From contig JALSGS010000052.1 in NCBI GenBank assembly GCA_026982695.1, positions 1-64,000 of the forward strand: 64,000 nt of DNA. Direction: 5' to 3'. The notes under the pieces were generated by a model. It saw only the letters and a list, made by a program, of their open reading frames with translations. It ran no database searches and had not been told where the DNA came from. A program made the translations under genes and the position numbers. The DNA comes from Saprospiraceae bacterium. GTDB taxonomy: Bacteria > Bacteroidota > Bacteroidia > Chitinophagales > Saprospiraceae. Positions within the stretch are counted from its first letter, which is position 1. Every line of letters begins with the position of its first letter. Positions 46,292 to 55,848 of the stretch are shown here, one piece after another.

Positions 46292-47335
46292 TTAACGAAA
46301 CATGTTGAAACAGTCGTTATAGCGGTTGGCTTTGCGGCGTTGTCGAATGGCCTCACTTTGGTCGATATTGATCATAAGTGATAGTTCGTGTGCTCCTCCA
46401 CTGCCTTGCAGCGTGAGTTGTGAGAGCGTAATGTCAAAGCTATAGCCCATTTTCAGGATTCCCTTTTGGAAGCCTATTAGTGCGATAACAGCATCCAGGT
46501 TAGTCAGCGTATGTCGGTACCAGCCACCTACAAACACGGGGCCGTATCCCACATAGGCACCGGCATTGATTTGAGTGAAGCTGCCTTGGCGCAACAATAA
46601 CACATTTGGTGAGACAAACGCAGCCCAATGGCGTTTATTGCCGGTTTTAAATTTCAGTTCGCTGCCAGCGTGTAGTGAGAGCCTGATGGGTAAGCCAGTA
46701 ATTAGGTTGTCGTTGATGTCTAAGAAAGTCTGGTCTGGGGTTGTGAGGTGTTTGGCCGAAAGGCCTATGTAAAATCGTGGGGTATAGAGCAACATGCCAG
46801 CACCGATGTCGAACCAGTTTTTGCTCAGTTCGTCGGGTCGTTGCTCTTGGGTGGGGTATGGGTTGCCTGCAGGATCGGTGGGGCCATTGATGGGATCGAT
46901 TTGGTCTAAGAAGATAAGGCGATTCCAGTCGAGTGCTACTTGGGTGATACCTGCATCGATGCCAAACTTGAGGCCTACATCGCGCTTGATGCGCACTCGA
47001 TAGCTGTATGCCATTGAGGCTTGATTAGTTTTGAGAATGCCGTCGCCGGCGGCATCGCTCAAGAGTAGAATGCCGAAGCCACTGTTGAGGCGTTCAACTG
47101 CTTGCTCATAGCTGGCAGCATAGGTGACGTAGGCATTAGCTGGTGCATTGTGATTGGGCCATTGATTTCGGTAATTGAGGGCTATGCGGGGCGCGAAACT
47201 GGTACCTGCAAAAGCGGCATTGAGCTGCAAGGGTGCCGAGTAAAACTGGCTAAACATGGGATCTTGGCCGAAGCTAGGCGAGGCCATGCAGCAGATCACT
47301 AAAGCCAGCAGGGATGCAATTGTCCGTCTGCACAT
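46292..47335 (-). CDS. PorP/SprF-family type IX secretion outer-membrane protein
   Basis: A 347-residue predicted outer-membrane barrel with a signal peptide ending SFGQ and the family head DPMFSQFYSAPLQLNAAFAGT. Further conserved parts include LNYRNQWP, SYEQAVERLNSGFGI, YTPRFYIGLSAKHL, GGWYRHTLTNLDAVI and KMGYSFDITLS. Members work with the type IX secretion machinery, often with a specific adhesin or CTD cargo. The ATG at 47335 is divergent from porU with 306 bp between, and gldJ lies downstream. Because many paralogues exist per genome, the exact partner cannot be assigned. Confidence 0.88.
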   Translation of the reverse strand: MCRRTIASLLALVICCMASPSFGQDPMFSQFYSAPLQLNAAFAGTSFAPRIALNYRNQWPNHNAPANAYVTYAASYEQAVERLNSGFGILLLSDAAGDGILKTNQASMAYSYRVRIKRDVGLKFGIDAGITQVALDWNRLIFLDQIDPINGPTDPAGNPYPTQEQRPDELSKNWFDIGAGMLLYTPRFYIGLSAKHLTTPDQTFLDINDNLITGLPIRLSLHAGSELKFKTGNKRHWAAFVSPNVLLLRQGSFTQINAGAYVGYGPVFVGGWYRHTLTNLDAVIALIGFQKGILKMGYSFDITLSQLTLQGSGGAHELSLMINIDQSEAIRQRRKANRYNDCFNMFR

Positions 47336-47641
47336 GAGCGCGAATATGGTATGATAGAAAAAAAATCGAAATACTGTGACCTATGTTTGCAATGTATTTG
47401 GCTTGGGGCTACCTTAACTTATCGTTTGACCTGGGAACCTTCCATTTGAATGGTTATTTGTGTTTTGATGTTGGGCAAATATGGCGTGTTGTGCGATTTT
47501 GAAAACGAATAATGTGGATGTATTGCATTGGGTTTGTCCAAAATTTTAACAGGCTTGGATGTGGCAATAGCTACTATACGTGTACGTTAAGCCGATGCCT
47601 GCCTATGCAGGTGGCTCAAGGTAGTAGTAAGTTGAGGAATT
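47336..47641. other. Divergent promoter region of porP/sprF and porU
   Basis: 306 bp with no gene seen. Long T/A runs near 47357 and a 5-bp hairpin CCTGC-CTAT-GCAGG near 47598-47611 are the only structure noted. Both flanking genes must be transcribed from here. Confidence 0.5.
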
Positions 47642-50600
47642 ATGAAGCAGATCTACGTAATTGTCGCTTTATTGCTGTGGTGCGGTGCTGTTTTTGCCAA
47701 TAATTCGACAGTATTTACCTTGGAATTGGAGTGGGCTGAGTCGCCACGCCAGGTGTGGCTAGATGAGTCGCATGTAATACAACGTCTCGATTTTGAAGGG
47801 GCGGTGTACGACGAGCAACATCCGGAGTGGGCTTTTTGGCAAGGGTTTTTCCCTGTGGGGGGATCGGGTGAGTTGTCGGTACGATGGCTAAGTGTGGAGT
47901 ACGAGCCTGTGCCGGCTTCTTTCCAGCCACAAGAACGCGCATTGGTTCAGCATGAGCCACTGCTGTATACTGCTGTTTGGCAGCAAGGGCGCCATTGGTA
48001 TGGTTACATTCGCCTATTGCCTGTGCGTCAAGGTGCTGATGGCCGTTTGGAACGCTTAAAGCGCGCTCGCCTCTCGGTGGATTGGAAAGCAAAGCCACAT
48101 ACACCTTCGGTACAGGCTCGTACACCAACCGTTTCTGAACTAGCTGATGGTACTATTTACAAGTTGGCAGTTGCGGAGGAGGGAATGTACCGAATTGATT
48201 ACGATATGCTGAATGCGTTGGGCGTGCCGCTCAGTAGCACGCCCGCTGATCAGATTCGATTGCTGGGGGCAGGTGGAGGGATGTTGCCCGAAATGGTTGG
48301 TGCTTCTCGAGTGGATGACTTGGTAGAAGTTCCCTACTATTTGGTTGATGGCGGTGACAACCGCATCGACCCTGGCGACTATCTGCTCTTTTTTGCAGAA
48401 GGGCCAAACAAGTGGCATTACGATGAGGCGCAACAGCGTTATGTACATGTAGTTAATGTTTATGATACGCGCAATTATTACTTTTTGAAAATTGGAGGGA
48501 GCACGCGCCAGCCTTTAGTGCAGCACGAGCCAGTGAGTGCTACACCTGATTATGTGACCACTACTTTTGATGATTTTGCACAGTGGGAAGAAGAGCGCAC
48601 TAATTTGATGCACGACTGGGTCAATGGGCAAGGGAGTGGTCGCAGGTGGTTTGGCGATTTGTACAAGCTGCAGCTGTCGCGGAGTTATGTCTTCAACTTT
48701 CCCAATATACGTACCGATGAGCCGGCTTTGCTGGCAGTAGCTTTTGCCGGTCGTGTTTTTTCTGGTATGTCGCGTTTTCGCGCCTCAGTAGGTGGACAAA
48801 CGTTCACTTCCCAAACCTTTAGTACGACCAATGGGGGGGCTACAGATCGTTATGCGTCTTTGCGTACTGTATCGGGAAGTTTTTTGCCACAAGGTGAAGA
48901 AGTAGAAGTGCAGATTACATTTGACAATGGGGGTAATAGCTCTAATGAAGGTTGGCTTGACTACATCAGCGTACAAGTGCGGTGCGATTTGGTATTTAGT
49001 GGTAGTGAGATGCGCTTTCAGGATAGCAGGGCGCGGGGCTACCAAGTAGCTGAGTTTCGCTTAGATGGCTATGAAACGGGTATGCAAATATGGGATATTA
49101 CTAATCCACTACAGCCGCGACGTGTTGAAGGGCAAGTGGTGGGCTCGAAGTTACAATTTGCCATAGAGGTAGGTGAAGATGTGCCCACTTTTGTGGCTTT
49201 TCGCCCCGAGTTAGTGATGCGTACGCCTGAGCCTATAGGGCGAGTCCCCAACCAGAACCTACATGGCATGGATGTAGTCGATATGGTTATCGTGACACAT
49301 GCACAGTTGATGGAACAAGCGGTGCGTTTGGCACAACATCGGGCACAACACAACGACATCGATGTGGCTGTAATAGATGTGGAGCAGATATACAACGAGT
49401 TTTCTTCGGGGCGTCGTTCGGCTACTGCAATACGCGACTTTGCCCGCATGTTGCACGAGCGTACTGACCGTTTCCGCTGGTTGCTGTTGTTTGGCGATGG
49501 CTCGTTTGACAACCGCGACCTAGAGGGGTTAGGGGGTAACTGGCTACCCGTTTATGAGACGCACGAGTCTTTGGCGCCGATCAATGCCTTTCCTTCCGAC
49601 GATTTCTTTGCCTTGCTGTCGGAAGGTGAAGGTGGGCCTGCACTGTCGGGCTTACTCGACATTGCAGTGGGGCGCATCCCTGTAAATGATGCGCAGCAGG
49701 CTCAGGTAGTTGTGGATAAGATCATTCGTTATGACTCAGATCCTGCCACGATGGGCGATTGGCGCTTGCGCGCCATGTTTGTAGGGGATGACGAAGATGG
49801 TGGGCAACACACTAACGATGCAGATGAGACAGCTACTAAAGCCCACCAGTTCAATCCTGACCTCAATTTAGAAAAGATCTATCTGGATGCTTTTCCGCAA
49901 GTGGCTACACCTGGAGGTACACGCGTACCGTTGGCCACAGACGCCTTGCGACAAGCAATTTTTAAGGGTGTACTCTCAGTAGTTTATTTTGGGCATGGGG
50001 GTGCCAAGGGGTGGGCGCAAGAGCGCGTGTTGAAAATTGAAGATATCAAAGGGTGGGAAAACCGCCAGCGCCTACCCATTTTCATCACTGCTACTTGTTC
50101 GTTTGCGGGCTACGATAATCCTGTGTTCACTTCGGCTGGTGAAGAACTGTTGTTGCACGAAAAAGGTGGCGCTATATCGCTGCTCACTACGGTGCGTGCA
50201 GTATATGCCAACTCTAACAAGCGGCTTACCCAGTCGATTACCGATACACTCTATATCAAACGCCTCAATGGCGAGCGCCTGACGTTGGGTCAAGTGATGA
50301 TGCTGGGTAAAAACTTTGGAGGAGCAGTAATGACTAACTCGCGAAAATTTACACTACTAGGTGACCCTGCAATGCGTCTAGCTGTACCCCATTATGATGT
50401 AGTGACCACTCGAATCAATGATCACGACCTGTCGGATGGGCAGCCCGACACCTTGCGTGCACTGCAAAAAGTGACGATAGAAGGTTATATCGCAGGCCCC
50501 GATGGACAAGTGATGGAGGATTTCAATGGTGTGCTTTATCCCACTATCTTTGATAAAGCAGTAGACTACACGACTTTGGGTCAAAACACGCCAGTGCGCA

Positions 50601-51496
50601 CTTTCCGCCTGCAGAAGAACGTGTTGTTCAAAGGGCGAGCTAGTGTGCGCAAAGGGCGGTTTCGCTTTACATTTGTCGTACCCAAAGACATTGACTACAG
50701 TTATGGCCCAGGCAAAATCAGTTATTACGCGGCACAGCCCGAACGACTGCGCGACGCTTCGGGAAGCTATTACGGCATTATTATTGGTGGCACCGATACC
50801 GATGCTTTGGCCGATACTCAGGGCCCTAAAGTAGATGTGTACATGAATTCGACCGACTTTGCCTTTGGCGGTGTGACCGATGCTGATCCTGTATTGTTGG
50901 TTGTGCTATCAGATGACAATGGTATTAATGTAACGGGTAATAGCATAGGGCACGATTTGGCTGCAACCCTTGACGACAACACCCAGCAGACGATCTTGCT
51001 CAATGACTTTTACGAAGCAGCCTTGGACGACTATACGCGTGGCGAGGTGCGCTATCCGCTCAGTGAGTTAAGTGAGGGGCGGCACAGCGTGCGGGTGCGT
51101 GCCTGGGATGTAGCTAACAACGTTTCAGAAGGGTATACGGAATTTGTAGTTGTCAGCGATGCAGCTATGGCCTTGGCTCATGTACTCAACTATCCCAATC
51201 CGTTCTCGACGACCACGTGTTTTACCTTCGAACATAATATGTCTGGGCAGTCACTCGATGTACGTGTGGATATTTATACTGTCAGTGGTCAGCTTGTTAA
51301 ATCGATAGAGGGAAAAATATTTTCCGAAGGTTCGCGATTAGGGCTGGATGAATGCTTGCAGTGGGACGGCACGGATGAATTTGGTGACAAACTCGCACGA
51401 GGCGTGTATCTATACAAAGTGCATGTACGTGTAGCTGATGTGGCTGATGGCCCGGAAGGGAGTAGTCAGTTTGAAAAGCTAGTCATCTTACGTTGA
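47642..51496 (+). CDS. porU: Type IX secretion system sortase PorU
   Basis: A 1284-residue outer-membrane-surface gingipain-like (C25) peptidase that removes the C-terminal signal of cargo and attaches A-LPS. It has a signal peptide (ending VFAN), a beta-rich N-terminal half, then the C25 domain with catalytic His785 (YFGHGGAKG) and Cys819 (ITATCSFAG). Immunoglobulin-like parts follow, and a type A CTD ends the protein (NYPNPFSTTTCFTF, then DEFGDKLARGVYLYKV). PorU from P. gingivalis also carries a CTD. It is longer than P. gingivalis PorU (about 1158). porV follows 149 bp later. Confidence 0.93.
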   Translation: MKQIYVIVALLLWCGAVFANNSTVFTLELEWAESPRQVWLDESHVIQRLDFEGAVYDEQHPEWAFWQGFFPVGGSGELSVRWLSVEYEPVPASFQPQERALVQHEPLLYTAVWQQGRHWYGYIRLLPVRQGADGRLERLKRARLSVDWKAKPHTPSVQARTPTVSELADGTIYKLAVAEEGMYRIDYDMLNALGVPLSSTPADQIRLLGAGGGMLPEMVGASRVDDLVEVPYYLVDGGDNRIDPGDYLLFFAEGPNKWHYDEAQQRYVHVVNVYDTRNYYFLKIGGSTRQPLVQHEPVSATPDYVTTTFDDFAQWEEERTNLMHDWVNGQGSGRRWFGDLYKLQLSRSYVFNFPNIRTDEPALLAVAFAGRVFSGMSRFRASVGGQTFTSQTFSTTNGGATDRYASLRTVSGSFLPQGEEVEVQITFDNGGNSSNEGWLDYISVQVRCDLVFSGSEMRFQDSRARGYQVAEFRLDGYETGMQIWDITNPLQPRRVEGQVVGSKLQFAIEVGEDVPTFVAFRPELVMRTPEPIGRVPNQNLHGMDVVDMVIVTHAQLMEQAVRLAQHRAQHNDIDVAVIDVEQIYNEFSSGRRSATAIRDFARMLHERTDRFRWLLLFGDGSFDNRDLEGLGGNWLPVYETHESLAPINAFPSDDFFALLSEGEGGPALSGLLDIAVGRIPVNDAQQAQVVVDKIIRYDSDPATMGDWRLRAMFVGDDEDGGQHTNDADETATKAHQFNPDLNLEKIYLDAFPQVATPGGTRVPLATDALRQAIFKGVLSVVYFGHGGAKGWAQERVLKIEDIKGWENRQRLPIFITATCSFAGYDNPVFTSAGEELLLHEKGGAISLLTTVRAVYANSNKRLTQSITDTLYIKRLNGERLTLGQVMMLGKNFGGAVMTNSRKFTLLGDPAMRLAVPHYDVVTTRINDHDLSDGQPDTLRALQKVTIEGYIAGPDGQVMEDFNGVLYPTIFDKAVDYTTLGQNTPVRTFRLQKNVLFKGRASVRKGRFRFTFVVPKDIDYSYGPGKISYYAAQPERLRDASGSYYGIIIGGTDTDALADTQGPKVDVYMNSTDFAFGGVTDADPVLLVVLSDDNGINVTGNSIGHDLAATLDDNTQQTILLNDFYEAALDDYTRGEVRYPLSELSEGRHSVRVRAWDVANNVSEGYTEFVVVSDAAMALAHVLNYPNPFSTTTCFTFEHNMSGQSLDVRVDIYTVSGQLVKSIEGKIFSEGSRLGLDECLQWDGTDEFGDKLARGVYLYKVHVRVADVADGPEGSSQFEKLVILR

Positions 51497-51645
51497 GTAC
51501 TGAGGGGCTGCATTTGGCGAAAAGCAATTTCTCAATCCCATGCTTTTAAGTTTCTTTGTGCCACAAAGAGGATTTAGAAAGGTCAAAATCCCATTGAACA
51601 TTGTCCGGCATAGGAGCCGGTAAAAGTGCAAAATTCAATTTTCAG

Positions 51646-52863
51646 ATGAAGAAGCTGACATTTATTCTGGTGTGGATGCCTGTAGTTTTTGCTCTACATG
51701 TGGAAGAGGTAGGGGCTCAGACCAACTGCTTGAAATTGCCCAATGGCGAATGGGTATTGCCTGATGGAGTAACACCTTGCCCCAATGCCATTATTACAGC
51801 AGTACCCTTTTTGCGTATAGTGGCTGATGCGCGTTCGGGGGCTATGGGTGATGTCGGCATTGCACTCAGCCCTGATGCCAATGCCATGCATTTTAATGCG
51901 TCGAAATTAGTGTTTGCTGAAGAAGAAGTGGGAATTTCAGCTACTTATACGCCCTGGTTGCGCAATCTGGGCCTCAACGACGTGTACTTGGCATATCTGT
52001 CCGGTTATAAAAAAGTTGATGATTTACAAAGTGTGGGGCTTAGTCTGCGCTTTTTCTCATTAGGTGACATTCCCTTTACGGATTTCAACGGTGAGCCGTT
52101 GGGTAATGGGCGCCCAAGGGAGTTTGCCATTAATGCAGCCTATGCGCGCAAATTGTCCGACAACTTTTCTGCATCGGTCAGTGCCAAGTTTATCTATTCG
52201 AACCTGGCCTCGGGCCAAACGGTCAATGGTCAGGATATAGAAGTAGGTACGGCGGGTGCTGCTGACTTCAGCTTTACGTACAAAAATGAGCTGAAGGGTG
52301 GCAATATGCCTTCCGATTTGCTGGTAGGTGTGGCCATTACAAATGTAGGTAGTAAAATCACCTACACAAATGCAGCCAGCAACGAGCGCGATTTTATCCC
52401 TACAAATCTGGGTATAGGTGCGGGCTGGACGCTGCATCTCGATCAGTACAATGACTTGACGTTGGCCGTAGATATGAATAAGCTTTTGGTGCCTACGCGT
52501 TGCTTTGAAAACTGCGATCAGGACCAGAACGGCATCCCCGACTGGAAAGAGCAAGGCCCAATTCAAGGCATATTTTCTTCATTTACTGATGCTCCTGGGG
52601 GCTTTTCCGAAGAGCTCAAAGAATTGATGTGGAGCTTTGGCGTAGAATACTGGTACGACCAGCAGTTTGCTGTGAGGGCGGGTTATTTTTACGAAGATCT
52701 CACCAAAGGCAATCGGAGGTACTTTACAGTGGGCTTGGGATTGAAGTACAACGTCTTTGGGCTCAACTTTTCTTATCTAGTGCCTACTACTAATCAGCGC
52801 AACCCATTGGACAACACCTTGCGCTTTTCCTTGCTGTTTGATTTTGGTGCCAATGCGCAGTAG
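51646..52863 (+). CDS. porV: Type IX secretion outer-membrane protein PorV (LptO)
   Basis: A 405-residue FadL-like barrel with a signal peptide (ending VGAQ). Conserved parts include ITAVPFLRIVADARSGAMGDVGIAL, YTPWLRNLGLNDVYLAYLSGYKK, LSLRFFSLGDIPFTD, VGVAITNVGSKITY and VRAGYFYEDLTKGNRRYFTVGLGL. PorV brings cargo from the translocon to PorU and the attachment complex. An in-frame start 15 codons upstream is ignored because the ATG at 51646 begins the signal peptide. It is probably transcribed with porU. Confidence 0.93.
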   Translation: MKKLTFILVWMPVVFALHVEEVGAQTNCLKLPNGEWVLPDGVTPCPNAIITAVPFLRIVADARSGAMGDVGIALSPDANAMHFNASKLVFAEEEVGISATYTPWLRNLGLNDVYLAYLSGYKKVDDLQSVGLSLRFFSLGDIPFTDFNGEPLGNGRPREFAINAAYARKLSDNFSASVSAKFIYSNLASGQTVNGQDIEVGTAGAADFSFTYKNELKGGNMPSDLLVGVAITNVGSKITYTNAASNERDFIPTNLGIGAGWTLHLDQYNDLTLAVDMNKLLVPTRCFENCDQDQNGIPDWKEQGPIQGIFSSFTDAPGGFSEELKELMWSFGVEYWYDQQFAVRAGYFYEDLTKGNRRYFTVGLGLKYNVFGLNFSYLVPTTNQRNPLDNTLRFSLLFDFGANAQ

Positions 52864-52933
52864 CATCTGTAATGCGGAGGGGAAAAGATGAGGCGTGCAA
52901 CAAGCAGCTTGTGCGCCTTATCTCATTTTTGGG

Positions 52934-53440
52934 TCAATCACCTGAGAAGCGCTTCCAGCCCGTGCGCATCAGCAAAAGAAGACCTGCAAAGAGAAGCAAG
53001 GCGTAACCAAAAGGCATATAGGAAAATACGACAATGCGTGTCTTGTCGAGTATCCAGAAAAAAACTAATGCAGCAGCAATCATGGTGATTAGGCCCGATA
53101 AGCGGTCAAAGCCAGGAATGTAATCCAAATCAACTTGGCGCTTGATGATATATAGCGTTAGGAGCATGGAGAGCACGGGTGCAATTTGGAAGTACACGTC
53201 CATTTCCAATATGCTGCGCCGCTCGAAGAGCCACATCCATATGGTGAAGGTAAGGGAAAATATACCGGGTACCGTACTCAGGTATATGAGTGTGGCATAA
53301 GAGTAATTCCAAGGAGAGCGGTGCGCTTGCCCTTTACTCAAGTCATTGATTATCCAGGCCATAAATGGCACAAGCCCGAAGTAGCTTAGCACCCATAATG
53401 GATGGTTGCCCATGAGTTGAAAAAGCGCTTGTAATGTCAT
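52934..53440 (-). CDS. Conserved Bacteroidota membrane protein, function unknown
   Basis: A 168-residue polytopic membrane protein with about five hydrophobic segments (for example LWVLSYFGLVPFMAWII, LSTVPGIFSLTFTIWMWLF, IAPVLSMLLTLYIIK, ITMIAAALVFFWIL and YALLLFAGLLLLM). The pattern is like uncharacterised Bacteroidota proteins. It converges with porV, 70 bp away. No function can be proposed. Confidence 0.7.
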   Translation of the reverse strand: MTLQALFQLMGNHPLWVLSYFGLVPFMAWIINDLSKGQAHRSPWNYSYATLIYLSTVPGIFSLTFTIWMWLFERRSILEMDVYFQIAPVLSMLLTLYIIKRQVDLDYIPGFDRLSGLITMIAAALVFFWILDKTRIVVFSYMPFGYALLLFAGLLLLMRTGWKRFSGD

Positions 53441-53461
53441 TTTCTTTACGGTTGGCTGTGC

Positions 53462-53491
53462 AAAAAAGGTGAGCCCGTAGAGCTCACCTTT
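53462..53491 (-). terminator. Terminator downstream of odhB
   Basis: A 10-bp perfect stem AAAGGTGAGC/GCTCACCTTT with a 7-base loop. On the minus strand a run of T residues follows (GCTCACCTTTTTTGCAC). It ends the odhB transcript before the membrane-protein gene. Confidence 0.85.
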
Positions 53492-53556
53492 AGAAAGAGA
53501 GAATGAAGATAGATCTGTTGGGTGAAATCACCAAGCACCAAAATGGTTTGTCAGCG

Positions 53557-54819
53557 TCAGATGTCGAGGAGCAGCTTGGTGGGGTCTTCCACTAGCTCCT
53601 TGATGCGCACCAAGAAGGTCACTGAGGTAGCTCCATCGATGATTCGGTGGTCATACGATAGTGCCACATACATCATGGGGCGTACGACGATCTGACCATC
53701 GACTACGACGGGGCGTTCTTTGATGGCGTGCATGCCGAGTATAGCCGATTGGGGTTCGTTGAGAATGGGGGTACTCATCAGTGAGCCAAACACACCCCCA
53801 TTGGTAATGGTAAAGGTGCCGCCTTGCATTTCCTCGATGGTGAGCTTGCCAGCTCGAGCTTTATCAGCCAGTTCCTTGATTTTTCGCTCTATGTCGGCAA
53901 AGTGAAGGGATTCGACGTTGCGCACGGGGGGAACGACCAAGCCAGTGGGCGTGGCAATGGCAATGGAAATATCTACGTAGTCGTGATATACGATTTCATT
54001 GCCTTCGATAAAGGCGTTTACATCGGGCATTTCCATCAGCGCTTTGGCACATGCCTTGGCGAAAATGGACATGAACCCTAGCTTGATACCATATTTTTTG
54101 ACGAACTGCTCTTGGTATTTTTTGCGCAGTTCGATGACGCCCCTCATGTCAATTTCGTTGAAGGTCGTCAGCATGGCTGTCTGGTTTTTCGCCGAGACCA
54201 GCCGTGCTGCGATCGTACGCCGCATGCGACTCATCTTTTTGCGGCGCTCGTTGCGACTAAAGGGTTGTTGTACAGTGTCGGATGCGGTGGAGGGTGTGGG
54301 CTCAGGAGTAGAGCTAGAGGGCTCGGGTGTGGGTGTTTGTTTTTGATTGGCTACAGCTTTGAGTGCGTCTTCTTTAGTGATGCGTCCGTCCTTGCCGGAT
54401 CCTTGTACTTCTTTAGGGTCTATATTGGCCTCACGCAAAATTTTTGCGGCAGCAGGTGAGGGATGCCCTGAAGCGTAGCTTGAGGGGGCGGTGGTAGTGG
54501 GCGCGGACTCAGTTGTAGGGTTGGGTGCTTCGGATGTAGTAAGTTGTTCGGGGCCTGGTGAGGAGGTATCTTCGGCTTGTACACTGGTATCGATTTTGGC
54601 GACAAGTGCACCGATTTCGAGATCATCGCCTTCTTGGGCCACATGAATGAGCTTGCCAGAAGCTTCGGCGGGTAGCTCCAGCGTGGCTTTATCTGACTCG
54701 AACTCACAGATGGGTTCGTCTTGCTTGACAAATGCGCCATTGGGCTTGAGCCACTGTGAGAGTGTGACTTCTGCGACGGATTCACCTACATTGGGCACGC
54801 GTACTTCTACGATACTCAT
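53557..54819 (-). CDS. odhB: Dihydrolipoamide succinyltransferase, E2 of 2-oxoglutarate dehydrogenase
   Basis: A 420-residue E2 protein. The N-terminal lipoyl domain has its lipoyl-Lys in [15 protein letters not shown] Ser/Thr/Pro-rich linker, a peripheral-subunit-binding domain ([34 protein letters not shown], residues about 120-155), a second linker and the catalytic domain follow. The active-site motif is [14 protein letters not shown] near the C-terminus. The succinyl rather than acetyl specificity is based on the overall resemblance to SucB/OdhB. The E1 (sucA) gene is not in the window. A strong terminator closes the transcript. Confidence 0.93.
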   Translation of the reverse strand: MSIVEVRVPNVGESVAEVTLSQWLKPNGAFVKQDEPICEFESDKATLELPAEASGKLIHVAQEGDDLEIGALVAKIDTSVQAEDTSSPGPEQLTTSEAPNPTTESAPTTTAPSSYASGHPSPAAAKILREANIDPKEVQGSGKDGRITKEDALKAVANQKQTPTPEPSSSTPEPTPSTASDTVQQPFSRNERRKKMSRMRRTIAARLVSAKNQTAMLTTFNEIDMRGVIELRKKYQEQFVKKYGIKLGFMSIFAKACAKALMEMPDVNAFIEGNEIVYHDYVDISIAIATPTGLVVPPVRNVESLHFADIERKIKELADKARAGKLTIEEMQGGTFTITNGGVFGSLMSTPILNEPQSAILGMHAIKERPVVVDGQIVVRPMMYVALSYDHRIIDGATSVTFLVRIKELVEDPTKLLLDI

Positions 54820-54926
54820 GGCACGGAATGAGTTTATGATGGTTTTTGCGAAAGCAGAGGCAAAGATTGCGTTTTATCGGGCAAATGTGGCAGAATTGCT
54901 TTAAAATTTGCCTTGTAGGTGTCGTT

Positions 54927-55832
54927 TTAATGTGTGGATTGTAGGTTGAAGCGGCAGATTTTTCCTGGGCCGTGGCGTCCTTCAGAGGCGATGAAGAGCG
55001 TACCATCGTCAGAGAAGGTGATTCCTTCGGGTTGCGGTAGGAGTTTTTTGTCTAGACGGTCGATATATCGGATTTTGCCATCAGGTGAGAGAACTAGCAA
55101 TAGCTTGCCTGGCGAGGAGATCACCCATAAATCGCCAGTAGTGGGGTGAATGGTTAGAGCAGAAGGGCGAAAGCGCAGAGCATCGTTGGTTTTTGCGAAA
55201 GCATCGATGAGCATATCGCGCCACGGGCTTGGAGCCTGCTGATGGAGGTAGGCGTTGATAGCTCGTTGATCTATGAGGTAGGCAGGTTGTGGCAAGAGTT
55301 GTTTTTTGAGTAGATCGAAGGCGTAGATGGCGCGCTGAAACTCGTCGAAGCCTTCACCTGCTCGTTCTTTGCAAGCTAATAGGAGGCGGTGGTGGGTGGG
55401 GTCGTATGTCAAGCCTTCTACATCGTTGCTTTTGTTAAGGGCTGTGGGATGCTTTTTGGTGTGGCGGTTGGCGAATTGCCATTCGAACAGGGTGCCGTTG
55501 CTTTTGGTGATCCAGATAGAGGTATCGGTACAGGCGATGCCTTCGTAGTCGCCATCATGGTAGAAGTGAATAGTGTCGAGCACTTGGGCGTCATTTGCCG
55601 AAAGGCAAAAGAGAATGCCTTGTTCGTCGTTGAGTGTCCAGAGCGTATCGGGTGGGGTCCAAGTCAATGCTGAGATTTCGTGTAGTGCTTCGGGTAGTGA
55701 CCACTGTGCATCGGGTTGATCGAGTTGGTAGGGCATGGTGAAGGGGTGGTCGTCGATATGATGGCGCCATTGGGACGTTGTGGGATGGCAAGCCCACAGT
55801 AGGCAGATGATTGGCAAGGTATAGAAGTGCAT
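54927..55832 (-). CDS. SdiA-regulated-family beta-propeller lipoprotein
   Basis: A 301-residue propeller protein with a lipoprotein-like signal (LPIICLLWACHP). Signature strands LPEALHEISALTW, LWTLNDEQGILFCL, YEGIACTDTSIWIT, LRFRPSALTIHPTTGDLWVIS and LPQPEGITFSDDGTLFIASEG match the SdiA-regulated family (PF06977). The function of the family is unclear. The ATG at 55832 lies 16 bp after the stop of the large cyclase-like gene, so they form an operon. Confidence 0.75.
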   Translation of the reverse strand: MHFYTLPIICLLWACHPTTSQWRHHIDDHPFTMPYQLDQPDAQWSLPEALHEISALTWTPPDTLWTLNDEQGILFCLSANDAQVLDTIHFYHDGDYEGIACTDTSIWITKSNGTLFEWQFANRHTKKHPTALNKSNDVEGLTYDPTHHRLLLACKERAGEGFDEFQRAIYAFDLLKKQLLPQPAYLIDQRAINAYLHQQAPSPWRDMLIDAFAKTNDALRFRPSALTIHPTTGDLWVISSPGKLLLVLSPDGKIRYIDRLDKKLLPQPEGITFSDDGTLFIASEGRHGPGKICRFNLQSTH

Positions 55833-55848
55833 TTCTGATGGTTTTTGA

